A stretch of DNA of 47,176 bases from Halococcus salifodinae DSM 8989 (GCF_000336935.1 NZ_AOME01000070.1:154596-201771), one strand, 5' to 3'; positions 1 through 8,597 are shown, counted from the first letter of the stretch. A program made the numbers and translations. Notes: a model not told the origin generated them from the sequence alone.

Positions 1-290
1 CCCGCGCTGTCGCGTCTGCTCACGGGCGCTTCGTGCCCGTTCGCACGGGCCGAGGCGCTACGCGCCTCGTGGCGGCACGCGCTGAAGCCCCGTCCCTCCC
101 CGTGCGGCCGCGATAAACGCGGCCGCGGGCTTCCTTCCGCACCGCCACCACACAGCTTCTGCACCGCTCCGCACAGCACCGCCGAAGCCCTTGACTGCTC
201 GCTTCGCTCGCAGTCTCGCCCTTCATCCACCAGGGCCGCTGCCACACCGCCTCCGCACCCCCACCGCCACCCACGCGAGCGTCGAACCCT
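1..290 (+). repeat. Hairpin-rich intergenic element, copy A (partial, cut by window edge)
   Basis: No gene is visible in the first 318 bases. The stretch is a chain of small inverted repeats and carries the two blocks that define the element family: CCGCACAGCACCGCC at 169-183 and CTCGCCCTTCATCCACC at 215-231, separated by a hairpin (about 191-214). The orientation, by comparison with copy D, implies that the element starts at the 3' end of a plus-strand gene lying left of the window. The T-run block seen in copies B-E is not visible and would lie further left. Confidence 0.7.
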
Positions 291-318
291 CTTTGTGGCC
301 CCCGTTCGTAGGTGACCC

Positions 319-594
319 ATGCACTGGAAACTCTTCGCGACGCTCGCCGAGATCGCCGGCGAACGCGAGGTCGATGTCGAGGTCGAACCGGATGCGAACC
401 TCGACGACGCGCTCGCGGCGCTGTTCGATCGGTATCCCTCCCTCGAAGATGAGATCACCGAGGACGGCGAGATCCGCGACCACATCCGGCTGCTCAGAAA
501 CGGCGAGGACCCCTTCGTCGCTGGCGACGGCCTCGATACCGACCTCGATACAGACGACGAACTCGCTGCGTTCCCGCCGGTCAGTGGTGGCTGA
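319..594 (+). CDS. Ubiquitin-like small archaeal modifier protein (SAMP1/MoaD family)
   Basis: The 91-residue protein has the beta-grasp pattern of MoaD/ThiS proteins, beginning MHWKLFATLAEIAG and ending with the diglycine (PPVSGG) that is adenylated and then conjugated or thiocarboxylated. In haloarchaea such proteins work both as sulfur carriers for molybdopterin or tRNA thiolation and as protein modifiers activated by the E1-like UbaA; which role applies here cannot be told. The length matches SAMP1-type proteins. The first ATG is used; a T-rich stretch (CTCTTTG, near 289) lies about 28 nt upstream. The gene is convergent with the nucleoside phosphorylase gene with an 11-nt gap. Confidence 0.85.
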   Translation: MHWKLFATLAEIAGEREVDVEVEPDANLDDALAALFDRYPSLEDEITEDGEIRDHIRLLRNGEDPFVAGDGLDTDLDTDDELAAFPPVSGG

Positions 595-605
595 TCGGCC
601 TCACC

Positions 606-1331
606 TCAGAGATCGGTAGCCGCGTCGAGTGCGATCGCGATCGCGCGCTCGACGTTGTCCTTCGCCTTCTCGGGCAGCTCCTCGCCCTCGGTCTCGCCCT
701 TCTGGGTGCCCGCGACGAGGTTGCCGTCGACGGTACAGAGCGCGCCCGCCCGCAGTCCCTTCCGGCGCGCGAGCGTGAAGATCGCCGCGGCCTCCATCTC
801 GACGGAGAGCACGCCCGCGCGCTCCCACGCCTCGATGTACTCGTCGGTCTCGGCGTAGAACGCGTCGTCGGAGGCGATCGGCCCGACGTGGACGGGTTCG
901 GAACGCGTTTCGGCCGCTTCGACCAGCCCCGAGAGCACGTCGTAATCCGGGACCGCCGGCACGGTGTCGCGCTCGTAGCGCTCGGTCGTCCCTTCGTCCT
1001 TCGCCGCGCCCGTCGCGACCACCACGTCGCCGACCTCGATGTCGGCCTGGAGCGCGCCCGTGGTTCCAACCCGAATGAGACTCTCGACGCCGACGTTCGC
1101 GAGCTCCTCGACCGCGATCGCGGCCGACGGACAGCCGATCCCCGTCGAACAGATCGTGACCGGCGATCCCTCATAGGTGGCGTTCACGATCTTGTACTCG
1201 CGGTTCTCGGCGACGACCTCGCTCTCCTCGCAATGGCCGGCGATCCGATCGACTCGACCCGGATCACCAGGCAGGAGCGCAACGTCGTGAAGCTCGTCCG
1301 ACTCGACCAGCAGGTGTGGCTGTTTTGCCAT
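606..1331 (-). CDS. udp: Uridine phosphorylase-like nucleoside phosphorylase
   Basis: The 241-residue protein belongs to the PNP/UDP phosphorylase family, which cleaves nucleosides with phosphate to a base and ribose 1-phosphate in pyrimidine or purine salvage. Visible family marks are LLPGDPGRVDRIA near the N terminus (phosphate-binding GDPGR), the ICSTGIGCPSAAIAVEEL segment, RVGTTGALQ, and the active-site block VLSVEMEAAAIFTLA. The open frame extends upstream to 1397, but the ATG at 1331 (MAKQPHLLV) fits the family start; the extra 22 residues would overlap the promoter region of the divergent gene at 1427. Substrate preference (uridine or another nucleoside) is inferred from overall resemblance only. 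Confidence 0.88.
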   Translation of the reverse strand: MAKQPHLLVESDELHDVALLPGDPGRVDRIAGHCEESEVVAENREYKIVNATYEGSPVTICSTGIGCPSAAIAVEELANVGVESLIRVGTTGALQADIEVGDVVVATGAAKDEGTTERYERDTVPAVPDYDVLSGLVEAAETRSEPVHVGPIASDDAFYAETDEYIEAWERAGVLSVEMEAAAIFTLARRKGLRAGALCTVDGNLVAGTQKGETEGEELPEKAKDNVERAIAIALDAATDL

Positions 1332-1426
1332 ACCGCAGCCTCGTCGCCGGGGGAGAAAAAACGGTCTATCCGGGTGGACGGAGCGAGTGCCGGCCACTTT
1401 TTCACCCGGCGCGTCGAACCGCGGGC

Positions 1427-2596
1427 ATGGCGCTCGAAATCACTCGGATCGAGACCATGGAGTTCGCCTACCCGCTCGAAGACGTCGGCTCGGACGAGGG
1501 GTTCAACCTCGCCTACGAGCCAGGCACGACGACCGAGCGGCGGCTGTTCGCGATCGAGGTCCACACCGACGGCGACGTGACGGGGCGGTTCGTCGGCGGC
1601 AACTCGCCCGCGTTCGCCCAGATCCACGAGGTCGCCGACTACCTCATTGGGAAGGACCCGCTCCGCCGCGAACGCCACTGGAGCGAGATGAAACGCGCGC
1701 TCCGAAAGTACGACCGGATGGGGATTGGACCTGTGGACATCGCGCTCTGGGACCTCGCGGGCAAACACTACGACGCGTCGATCAGTGAACTCCTCGGGCG
1801 CTACCGCGATCGTCTTCCTACGTATGCCTCGACATACCACGCCGACGACAACGGCGGGCTCGATTCGCCCGAGGCGTACGCGGAGTTCGCCATCGAGTGC
1901 GCCGAGATGGGGTATGGAGGATTCAAGATCCACGGCTGGGGCGGCAGTGACGCGGCTCGGGACATCGACCGCGAGGTCGCCACCGTCCGCGCGGTCGGCG
2001 AGGGCGCACCCGACGAGATGGATCTGATGATCGATCCCGCCTGCGAGTACGAAACCTTTGCCGACGCGCTGGAGGTCGGCCGCGCGTGCGACGAACAGGA
2101 CTTCTTCTGGTACGAGGACCCGTTCCGCGATGGCGGCATCTCCCAGCAGGCCCACAAACGCCTCCGCCAGCGGATCGACACGCCCCTTCTCCAGACCGAG
2201 CACGTCCGTGGGCTCGAACCCCACGTCGATTTCATCGCGAGCGAGGCGACCGATTCGCTCCGAGCCGATCCGGAGTACGACGGGGGGATCACGGGCGCGA
2301 TGAAGCTCGCCCACGCCGCCGAGGGGTTCGGGGCCGACGTCGAGATCCACTCGCCGGGTCCGGCCCAGCGCCACTGCATGGCCGCGATCCGCAACTCGAA
2401 CTACTACGAGATGGCGCTGGTCCACCCCGACTGCGACAACACCGCGCCGCCGATCTACGAAGAGGGATACGACGACCAGCTCGACACCATCGACAGCGAT
2501 GGGACCGTTCCCGTCCCCGATGGACCCGGACTGGGTGTCGACTACGACTGGTCATACATCATGGATCAGAAGAAGGGCGGCCGAACCTACGAGTAA
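1427..2596 (+). CDS. Enolase-superfamily enzyme (mandelate racemase/muconate lactonizing type)
   Basis: The 389-residue protein has the MR/MLE two-domain pattern: an N-terminal capping domain with the mobile-loop GRFVGGNSPAF and IGPVDIALWDLAGK, then a TIM barrel. Putative Mg ligands are D203 (LMIDPA), E230 (WYEDPF) and E258 (LQTEHV), and a candidate Asp/His dyad is near D281 or D285 and H308 (EIHSPG). The first catalytic motif is K167-I-H169, not the usual KxK. Such enzymes abstract the proton alpha to a carboxylate, commonly dehydrating sugar acids; the substrate is unknown. The ATG at 1427 is chosen over an upstream ATG at 1316 because family similarity begins at MALEITRIE and a T-rich box (ACTTTTTC, about 1390-1397) lies about 33 nt before it. 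Confidence 0.85.
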   Translation: MALEITRIETMEFAYPLEDVGSDEGFNLAYEPGTTTERRLFAIEVHTDGDVTGRFVGGNSPAFAQIHEVADYLIGKDPLRRERHWSEMKRALRKYDRMGIGPVDIALWDLAGKHYDASISELLGRYRDRLPTYASTYHADDNGGLDSPEAYAEFAIECAEMGYGGFKIHGWGGSDAARDIDREVATVRAVGEGAPDEMDLMIDPACEYETFADALEVGRACDEQDFFWYEDPFRDGGISQQAHKRLRQRIDTPLLQTEHVRGLEPHVDFIASEATDSLRADPEYDGGITGAMKLAHAAEGFGADVEIHSPGPAQRHCMAAIRNSNYYEMALVHPDCDNTAPPIYEEGYDDQLDTIDSDGTVPVPDGPGLGVDYDWSYIMDQKKGGRTYE

Positions 2597-2644
2597 CGCG
2601 GCGTCGGTGGTCGGCGATCTGTAGTCACGGTGCGGTCCGACGCC

Positions 2645-3598
2645 TCACTTCGAATCGGAGTCGAGTGCGGTCGCCGGGCGGGAGTCACGCCGGCGAGCGA
2701 CGAGTGCGGCGACACCGAACACGATGACCAGCAGGAGTCCGAAGACGAACGCCAGCGTGCTCAGGCTCAGGTTCGACAGGATCCCACCACTCTCACCCGA
2801 GGCTCCGGTCGTGTTCGTCTCGTTTGCCGTGGTGCCGGGTGTCGTCGTCACACCGGTCGTGATCGTTTGCGGCGGCTCGGTCGTCGATTCCGTTGTCGTC
2901 GGCGTTTGAGTCGCCGTCGAAGTGGCTGTCGCGGTCGGTGTGGCCGTCTGCGTTGCTGTTGGCGTCGGTGTCGGCGTCGCGGTCGGTGTCGGTGTCGGCG
3001 TTGGCGTCGGTGTATCTGTTGGCGTCGGGGTTGGTGTAGGGGTCTGGGTCGTTGTCGGCGTCGGGGTTGGCGTAGGCGTTTCCGTCGTTGTAGTGGTCGT
3101 CGTTGTTGTGGTCGTGGTCGTCGGTGGTGTTTCCGAGAACGAGTCCAGATCGCGCTCCTCGCCGTTGACGAGAACGGTTACCGGGCCACCAGTGACGCTG
3201 AACGACGTAACCTCTCCAGCGAACCGGAAGCTGTCCTCGCCGCCCTCAGCGGTTGAGCCGGTGGCTGTGTTGCCGGAGGCCGTGTCGGGAATCTCCGCGT
3301 CTTCGGTGTCCGCTCCGCTGCCTGGCTCGATCCGATCGCTCACCGTGATGGTGTAGTTCGCCCGTTCGTCGCTGGTGCTTTGAACGGTGATCGTGTTCGA
3401 CGGTTCGGACGACTGTGCGTAGCCCGATCCGAGCCGGACGGCGGTCGCCCCGGAACTGCTCGACTCGATCGGCGTGCTTGCATCCACCGAGGGCTGAACT
3501 CCACCGTAGTCGGCGGTCGGGGCCGCGACGGCCGGCATCGTCGTTACTGTGAGGACGCAGACTGCAACCAGGATCACCGACGAAACGGACGAAGACAT
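2645..3598 (-). CDS. Secreted, membrane-anchored Thr-Pro repeat surface protein
   Basis: The 317-residue product starts with a signal peptide (MSSSVSSVILVAVCVLTV, likely cut after AVAA). It is followed by a small beta-rich region (about 50-150) with several N-glycosylation sequons. Then comes a long low-complexity stalk of about 100 residues made of poly-Thr and TPTPTP/TATPTA repeats, a hydrophobic helix (LSTLAFVFGLLLVIVFGVAALVA in outline) and a short RRR-containing cytoplasmic tail. This is the architecture of an anchored, probably O-glycosylated haloarchaeal surface protein; no enzymatic domain is recognised. The frame is open up to 3937, but the signal peptide fixes the start at 3598. A TATA-like TTATTTACC lies about 30-35 nt upstream on the minus strand. 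The gene is divergent from the CBS gene. Confidence 0.8.
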   Translation of the reverse strand: MSSSVSSVILVAVCVLTVTTMPAVAAPTADYGGVQPSVDASTPIESSSSGATAVRLGSGYAQSSEPSNTITVQSTSDERANYTITVSDRIEPGSGADTEDAEIPDTASGNTATGSTAEGGEDSFRFAGEVTSFSVTGGPVTVLVNGEERDLDSFSETPPTTTTTTTTTTTTTETPTPTPTPTTTQTPTPTPTPTDTPTPTPTPTPTATPTPTPTATQTATPTATATSTATQTPTTTESTTEPPQTITTGVTTTPGTTANETNTTGASGESGGILSNLSLSTLAFVFGLLLVIVFGVAALVARRRDSRPATALDSDSK

Positions 3599-3710
3599 CG
3601 TCTGCTTCGCAGTAGCGACGAACGGGTAAATAACCCTGCGGTCGTGACTCGCGGAATTCCGACCGATACGCATCGGAACAGTTAGCATCGTACGTGGAGT
3701 GGCTCCAGCC

Positions 3711-4214
3711 ATGAGCCTTCGTGCTCGTGACATCATGACGACCGACGTGAAGACAGTGCGGCCGGACGAGGACGTGAGTGACGTCCTCACCCGGCTGGCT
3801 CGTGCGTCGTTCAACGGGTTCCCGGTCGTCGACGACGAGAACCACGTCGTCGGGATCGTCACGCAGGGCGATCTCGTCGATCTCTTCCAGCCGAGCGACC
3901 GCACGCTCTGGATCCCGATCGGGTTTCCGCCGTTCATCAGCTCGATCGACTACGCGGTCGATATCTCGTGGAACGATCTCGACGTCGGGATCGATCTCGC
4001 CAAACACGCCGGCAAACCCATCCGCAGCGTGATGACCGCAGACGTCGTGACCGTCATCCCCGACGACGATCTCGACCGAGTGCTCGAACTCCTCGCCGAC
4101 GAGAACCGCGACATCAATCGTCTCCCCGTGATCGAGGGCGAGCGACTCGTCGGGATCATCGCTCGCGAGGACCTCCTGCGGACGCTTCGAGACGAGCGCG
4201 AACTCGCGTCCTGA
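3711..4214 (+). CDS. Two-CBS-domain protein
   Basis: The 167-residue protein contains two CBS motifs. The first is about residues 7-60 (ARDIMTTDVKTVRPDED ... FPVVDDENHVVGIVTQGDL) and the second about 105-160 (IRSVMTADVVTVIPDDDL ... LPVIEGERLVGIIAREDLL). An intervening segment of about 45 residues (LWIPIGFPPFISS, hydrophobic and aromatic) is a frequent insert in archaeal stand-alone CBS pairs. CBS pairs bind adenosyl ligands and gate partner proteins; no partner is adjacent, since the neighbour on the other side is a divergent surface protein. ATG 3711 is preferred to GTG 3699 because the family usually begins directly with the RARDIM motif. Confidence 0.88.
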   Translation: MSLRARDIMTTDVKTVRPDEDVSDVLTRLARASFNGFPVVDDENHVVGIVTQGDLVDLFQPSDRTLWIPIGFPPFISSIDYAVDISWNDLDVGIDLAKHAGKPIRSVMTADVVTVIPDDDLDRVLELLADENRDINRLPVIEGERLVGIIAREDLLRTLRDERELAS

Positions 4215-4301
4215 TCCGCCGATTCGGGCGCTCGGTCACCTTCTCGTAACCCGTCCTTTCGGCCCACAGTATATTCCCGTGGAAGTCGAAGCCGGGGCAG
4301 T

Positions 4302-5168
4302 ATGGTACACTCGACGTGGGGCGACTGGTTCGTGCGTGACGAGATCGAGGCCACGGAGCCGAACGGGCTCTCGGTGTGGTATCTCGGGTGTAATGGCTAC
4401 GTTCTCCGGACCGCCGAAACCACCGTCTACCTCGACCCGTACTTCGGCGACGGGTCGCCACCCCGGACGATCCGGATGATCCCGATCCCGATCGATCCCA
4501 CGGACGCGACGCTGTGCGACGCCATCTTGGTCACCCACGAGCATATCGATCACATCCACCCACCCTCGTACGGCCCGCTCGTCGAGGACGGGGCCGAGAT
4601 CCACGCTCCGAGCGCCTCCTACGAGAGTCCCGACTACGACGGTGATCTGCGCGCGCCCGACGACAAGCGTTACACCGTCGAACCGGGCGACGAGTTCGCG
4701 GTCGGCGATCTCACGATCCACGTCCGGGGTGCGAACGATCCGGATGCCATCGAACCCGTGAGCTACGTCGTCGAACACGACTCTGGTACCTTTTTCGCTG
4801 CGGGCGACTCCCGGCCAGCCGATGCTTTCACCGATATCGCCGACGAGTTCGATCTCGATCTCGGCGTGCTCGCCTTTGGCTCCGTCGGCAACATCGTCCA
4901 CACCGAGGACGATCCCACCGAAGCCCGTCCAACCGAGTGGTACAACGACGGCGACCAGGTCGCGACCGCCGCGAACCAGCTCGAACTCGACAGGCTCGCA
5001 CCCGTCCACTGGGACATGTGGCGCGGCGTCGGTGCCGATCCGGACGCCATCGCCGACCACGTCGCCTCCTCTCGGTATCCGAACGTCGTCGAGACCGTCC
5101 AGATAGGCGACCGACTCGATGTCAGTGAGCCGGGTGTCGTCCAGCTTCGGGATGTCCGGAACCACTGA
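4302..5168 (+). CDS. Metallo-beta-lactamase-fold hydrolase (UlaG-like)
   Basis: The 288-residue protein shows the MBL-fold zinc motif THEHIDHIH with ligands H79, H81, D83 and H84. A second metal region follows in AAGDSRPAD and a late His in APVHWDMW. The N-terminal WYLGCNGYVLRTAETTVYLDP resembles UlaG-type lactonase-like hydrolases (too short for RNase J or beta-CASP enzymes). Substrate is unknown. A TATA-like AGTATATTCC (about 4267-4276) lies about 30 nt before the ATG, consistent with a monocistronic, nearly leaderless transcript. The next gene starts 108 nt downstream with its own TATA-like box. Confidence 0.82.
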   Translation: MVHSTWGDWFVRDEIEATEPNGLSVWYLGCNGYVLRTAETTVYLDPYFGDGSPPRTIRMIPIPIDPTDATLCDAILVTHEHIDHIHPPSYGPLVEDGAEIHAPSASYESPDYDGDLRAPDDKRYTVEPGDEFAVGDLTIHVRGANDPDAIEPVSYVVEHDSGTFFAAGDSRPADAFTDIADEFDLDLGVLAFGSVGNIVHTEDDPTEARPTEWYNDGDQVATAANQLELDRLAPVHWDMWRGVGADPDAIADHVASSRYPNVVETVQIGDRLDVSEPGVVQLRDVRNH

Positions 5169-5275
5169 GCGTCGCGCCGGCCTGGCCCCACCGTGAGGAT
5201 CCGCTTCCTCCGTGACGACGTGGCTTTCCATCGACGGCGGGTGTATTAAGCCAGTGGCGACCGAGGCCACCGAGC

Positions 5276-6070
5276 ATGGGCACTGCGAGCTTCGATTTCA
5301 GCGACGAGACCGTGATCGTCACCGGGGGCAGCGCCGGGATCGGCCGTGCGATCGCGCTCGGCTTCGGCGAGGCGGGCGCGACGGTCGTCAATGCCGACGT
5401 ACGCGAAGACCCCAAGATGGAGGGCGAAGACACCCCGACTCACGAGAAGATCGAGGAGATGGGCAGCACCGGCGAGTACGTCGAGACCGACGTGTCCCAA
5501 CCCGACGAGATCGAATCCGTGGTCGAAGCGGCCCGCGAGTTCGGCGGCGTCGACGTGATGATGAACAACGCCGCCGCCCAGCGATCGGGCGCGTTCCTCG
5601 ATGTCGATCAGGACACCTTCGATCTGCTCCACGACACCAACGTCCGGGGGTACTTCTTCGGCACACAGGCCGCCGCACAGGACATGATCGACCGCGGCGA
5701 GCCGGGCTGTATCGTCAACACCGCCTCGATCTCCTCGGAGGTCGCCCAGCACGACCAGGTCCAGTACGACTCCACGAAGGGCGCGATCAAGATGATCACC
5801 AAAGGGACGGCGCTCGAACTCGCCGAGCACGACATCCGGGTGAACGCGGTCGCGCCGGGTCAGATCGCCACCGAGTTCACCGAGGGCTGGTCGGAGGAAG
5901 CCCAGCAGGCCGCTGGCGAGGGTGGTGAGGGATTCATCAAGCCCGTCCCGCTGGGCCGGGTCGGCCATCCCGACGACATCGCGGGCGCGGCGCAGTTCCT
6001 CGCGAGCGACGACGCGTCGTACATCACCGGCGACATGGTGTTCGTCGACGGCGGCTGGACGGCGATCTGA
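5276..6070 (+). CDS. Short-chain dehydrogenase/reductase (SDR), glucose-1-dehydrogenase-like
   Basis: The 264-residue length is typical of classical SDRs. The Rossmann nucleotide motif TGGSAGIG is at residues 16-23, the NNAA structural motif at 97-100, and the catalytic triad is S151, Y164 and K168 (YDSTK). The C-terminal DIAGAAQFLASDDASYITGDMVFVDGGWTAI is the usual family ending. D41 at the end of beta strand 2 (NADV) suggests NAD preference, an inference. The product is a cytosolic oxidoreductase of unknown substrate. GTATTAAG (5241-5248) is a good TATA box for the ATG at 5276. Confidence 0.88.
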   Translation: MGTASFDFSDETVIVTGGSAGIGRAIALGFGEAGATVVNADVREDPKMEGEDTPTHEKIEEMGSTGEYVETDVSQPDEIESVVEAAREFGGVDVMMNNAAAQRSGAFLDVDQDTFDLLHDTNVRGYFFGTQAAAQDMIDRGEPGCIVNTASISSEVAQHDQVQYDSTKGAIKMITKGTALELAEHDIRVNAVAPGQIATEFTEGWSEEAQQAAGEGGEGFIKPVPLGRVGHPDDIAGAAQFLASDDASYITGDMVFVDGGWTAI

Positions 6071-6145
6071 CTTCAGCCGGCCCGTCAAAGCGCGATCGAT
6101 CCGACCGACCACGGAGATTTTGTCAGCGCCGCGCGACGCCCCGAT

Positions 6146-7243
6146 ATGGACGATCGAATCCACGAGCACGCCGACGTGCTGGTCGATTGGAGCGCGCGGA
6201 TCGAGTCCGGCGACGATGTCGTCGTGAGCGTCTCGGAGGGGGCCCACGATCTCGCGGTCGCGGTCGCCGAGAAGATCGGTGATAGAGGCGCGAATCTCGT
6301 GACGACCTACGGCTCCAGCGAGATGAATCGCGCGTACCTCAACGCGCACGACGGCGAGTTCGACGACGACCCCGGCCACGAGCTCGCGCTGTTCGAGAAC
6401 GCGGATGTGGTGCTCTCCCTCGGCGGCGGTCGGAACACGGCGGCCCAAACCGACGTGTCGGGCGAGGTGCGCGGCGCGTACTCGAAGGCCCACGAACAGA
6501 CACGTGAGGCGTACATGGACACCGACTGGGTTTCTACTGTGCATCCGACTCGATCGCTCGCCCAGCAGGCCGGGATGAGCTACGAGGCGTATCAGGAGTT
6601 CGTCTACGACGCCGTGCTCCGTGACTGGGAGTCACTCGCTACGGAGATGAGCGAGATGAAGGACATCCTCGACGCGGGCAGCGAGGTCCGCATTCGGAGC
6701 GAGGACACCGATCTCACGATGTCGATCGAGGGCCGAACCGCCGTGAACTCCACCGCATCGGTCGCCGACGACAGCCACAACCTTCCGAGCGGCGAGGTGT
6801 TCACCGCGCCGCACGCTACCGCGGGCGAGGTCCGGTTCGACGTGCCGATGACGATTCGTGGGACACGCGTCGAGGACGTGTGGCTCGAATTCGACGACGG
6901 CGCGGTGATCGACTACGACGCAGCACGCAACCCCGAAGTGATCGGAGAACTCCTCGATACCGACGAGGGCGCGCGCCGACTCGGCGAGCTCGGAATCGGG
7001 ATGAACCGCGGCATCGACCGCCCTACCGACAACATCCTGTTCGACGAGAAGATGGCCGAAACCGTCCATCTCGCGCTCGGCCGCGCCTACGACGCCTGTC
7101 TGCCCGACGACGAGACTGGCAACGACAGCGCGATCCACACCGACCTGATCACCGACGTGAGTGACGACTCGTCACTCGCCATCGACGGCGAAATCGTCCA
7201 GCGCGACGGCCATTTCCGGTGGGAAGACGGGTTCGAGAGATAG
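6146..7243 (+). CDS. M29-family aminopeptidase (AmpS/thermophilic metalloprotease)
   Basis: The 365-residue protein matches the M29 leucyl aminopeptidase family in length and layout. The N-terminal segment has the Rossmann-like half (DDVVVSVSEGAHDLAVAVAEKIG). The C-terminal half carries the metal-site segments: NLPSGEVFTAPH with Glu and His ligands, ELGIGMNRGIDRPTDNILFDEKM and HLALGRAYDACLPDD, with a final D-rich HTDLITDVS. These enzymes remove N-terminal residues from peptides with two divalent metals. It sits after the SDR gene (75-nt gap) and probably has its own promoter (AGATTTTGTC near 6115-6124). The intact length and conserved ligand blocks argue that it is functional. Confidence 0.85.
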   Translation: MDDRIHEHADVLVDWSARIESGDDVVVSVSEGAHDLAVAVAEKIGDRGANLVTTYGSSEMNRAYLNAHDGEFDDDPGHELALFENADVVLSLGGGRNTAAQTDVSGEVRGAYSKAHEQTREAYMDTDWVSTVHPTRSLAQQAGMSYEAYQEFVYDAVLRDWESLATEMSEMKDILDAGSEVRIRSEDTDLTMSIEGRTAVNSTASVADDSHNLPSGEVFTAPHATAGEVRFDVPMTIRGTRVEDVWLEFDDGAVIDYDAARNPEVIGELLDTDEGARRLGELGIGMNRGIDRPTDNILFDEKMAETVHLALGRAYDACLPDDETGNDSAIHTDLITDVSDDSSLAIDGEIVQRDGHFRWEDGFER

Positions 7244-7399
7244 CCGATATCGGGTCCGGCGATCGGTGCGAACGCCTGGTAGACCGTCGTTGAAGGCGGC
7301 GAGCGATCGAGAGGGTGTCGGCTGAGACTGCTCTGCGAGCACTCTTGGAGAAAGTATTTAACCGTTGTGGCCGATTCGACGAGGAGGAGCAGCCGTCGG

Positions 7400-7570
7400 A
7401 TGAGCTATCTCGATCGACTCAGGCGACGCGTGGGTGAGCCCGACCGCGACGACGCGGAGTACGAGTGCACCGGCTGTGGAGCGGGATTCGACAGACGCCG
7501 GCAGGTGTGTCCGGAGTGTGGGGGCTACTCGATCAGGCGACGCGAGTGGCGCTCGGCAGTGATTCGGTGA
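7400..7570 (+). CDS. Small zinc-ribbon protein (56 aa)
   Basis: The short product MSYLDRLRRRVGEPDRD... carries two CxxC knuckles, CTGCGAGFD and CPECGGYSI, spaced 13 residues apart, so it should bind one zinc. Similar tiny CxxC proteins are common and mostly uncharacterised in haloarchaea; possible roles are nucleic-acid or protein binding. A strong TATA box (AAGTATTTAACC, about 7352-7363) is followed by a purine-rich GAGGAGGAG at 7381-7389, a Shine-Dalgarno-like site 11 nt before ATG 7400. That supports this start over the upstream GTG at 7367. The gene is convergent with the lipoprotein gene ending at 7593. Confidence 0.75.
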   Translation: MSYLDRLRRRVGEPDRDDAEYECTGCGAGFDRRRQVCPECGGYSIRRREWRSAVIR

Positions 7571-7592
7571 GTTTGGCTCCGAGAGCGTTCGG

Positions 7593-8597
7593 TCACTCCC
7601 ACCAGTCGCTTCTGCGTTCTTCGTCGCTCGTCGACTTCCGGAGCGCTGGCGGGTATGCCGCCCCGTCGCCGGGTTCGAAGCCGAATCCGAGCGCGAGGTG
7701 GCGCGCGACGTGCCACCCGGTTGCGTCGGTGTCGACATCGGAGAGAGCGACGTCGACGCGGGTGTAGCGTTCGATCGCACCGTCGCCGTCGGGATCGGTG
7801 CCGTAGACCGAGCCACACGATCCTGAGCCGTCCCCGCAGGGCGGACCGTCCTGGAAGTAGACCACGATGTCGGCGTTTTCGAACGACGAGACACGCTCGA
7901 AGGAGACGTTGTCGGGAACGCGACCCGCCGCGCCGTGGTCGTAGTAGTCGAGTGCGTGGTCGATCTGCTCGCGGACCGCAGCGCGCTCGTCGGCCGGGAT
8001 GGCGTCGAGATCGGCGAACACCGCGAGGGTCGGGTCGGCCCACGGGAGCACGCGCTCGCTCGCGTTGGGCTCGGGTAGCATCGTGAGCGATGCCCGCGAT
8101 CGCATCAGCTGTGTCGGTTCGTCGCTGTGATCCAGTCCAAGGGTATGGCCGAGTTCGTGTTTGAGCACCTGGGTGGTCGATTCGTTCGAGAGATCGTCGA
8201 GGATGCGAACGTCGACCGTGTCGGCGGCCTGGGGCGGACTGGTGATCCGTGGTGCACAGCCCGCGGCCGTTTCGACCTCACCACAGCGGTCGAGCGATCG
8301 CTGGAACGTCACCCGGAGGTCGGGATCGGTCGCGTTCGGCGCGAGCGTGAAGTTCACGCCGAAGTCGAGGTAGCGGTCGTCGTTGCGTTCCCAGTACGAA
8401 AGCGCCTCGTGCACCAGCGGGTCGAACGGCCGATCGGTCTCGCCCGGATCGACCGCGACGGTCAGCTCGTCGTCGGGGTAGGGGTTGTCGGGATCACCCG
8501 CGTAGCCGGCGAGTTCGTCGGGGAGCGCGCCGCCCGCACAGCCCGCGAGAACGACGAGACACACCACCGCGAGCGCGCGAGCGATCCCGGCCATCAT
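7593..8597 (-). CDS. Matrixin-like metalloprotease lipoprotein with duplicated, degenerate second domain
   Basis: The 334-residue product begins with a lipoprotein signal (MMAGIARALAVVCLVVLAGC, lipobox Cys20). Domain 1 (about 40-160) ends in the complete metzincin-type zinc site HELGHTLGLDH (H147, E148, H151, H157). Domain 2 (about 188-312) repeats its plan: LAVFADL against LTVAVDP, a HALDYYDHG helix against HEALSYWERN, a YFQDGPPC strand against TFQRSLDRC, and a pair of Cys in each. It ends in HVARHLALGFG, where the catalytic Glu and the third His are lost. The active half probably cleaves proteins on the cell surface; the second half may bind or regulate. The start is 8597 or 8594; 8624 would put nine residues before the signal. 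Confidence 0.8.
   Translation of the reverse strand: MMAGIARALAVVCLVVLAGCAGGALPDELAGYAGDPDNPYPDDELTVAVDPGETDRPFDPLVHEALSYWERNDDRYLDFGVNFTLAPNATDPDLRVTFQRSLDRCGEVETAAGCAPRITSPPQAADTVDVRILDDLSNESTTQVLKHELGHTLGLDHSDEPTQLMRSRASLTMLPEPNASERVLPWADPTLAVFADLDAIPADERAAVREQIDHALDYYDHGAAGRVPDNVSFERVSSFENADIVVYFQDGPPCGDGSGSCGSVYGTDPDGDGAIERYTRVDVALSDVDTDATGWHVARHLALGFGFEPGDGAAYPPALRKSTSDEERRSDWWE

Noticed and set aside
1184-2425. A 413-codon minus-strand frame antisense to the enolase-superfamily gene
   Set aside because: Its end overlaps the start of the nucleoside phosphorylase in another frame, and its translation has no recognisable motif.
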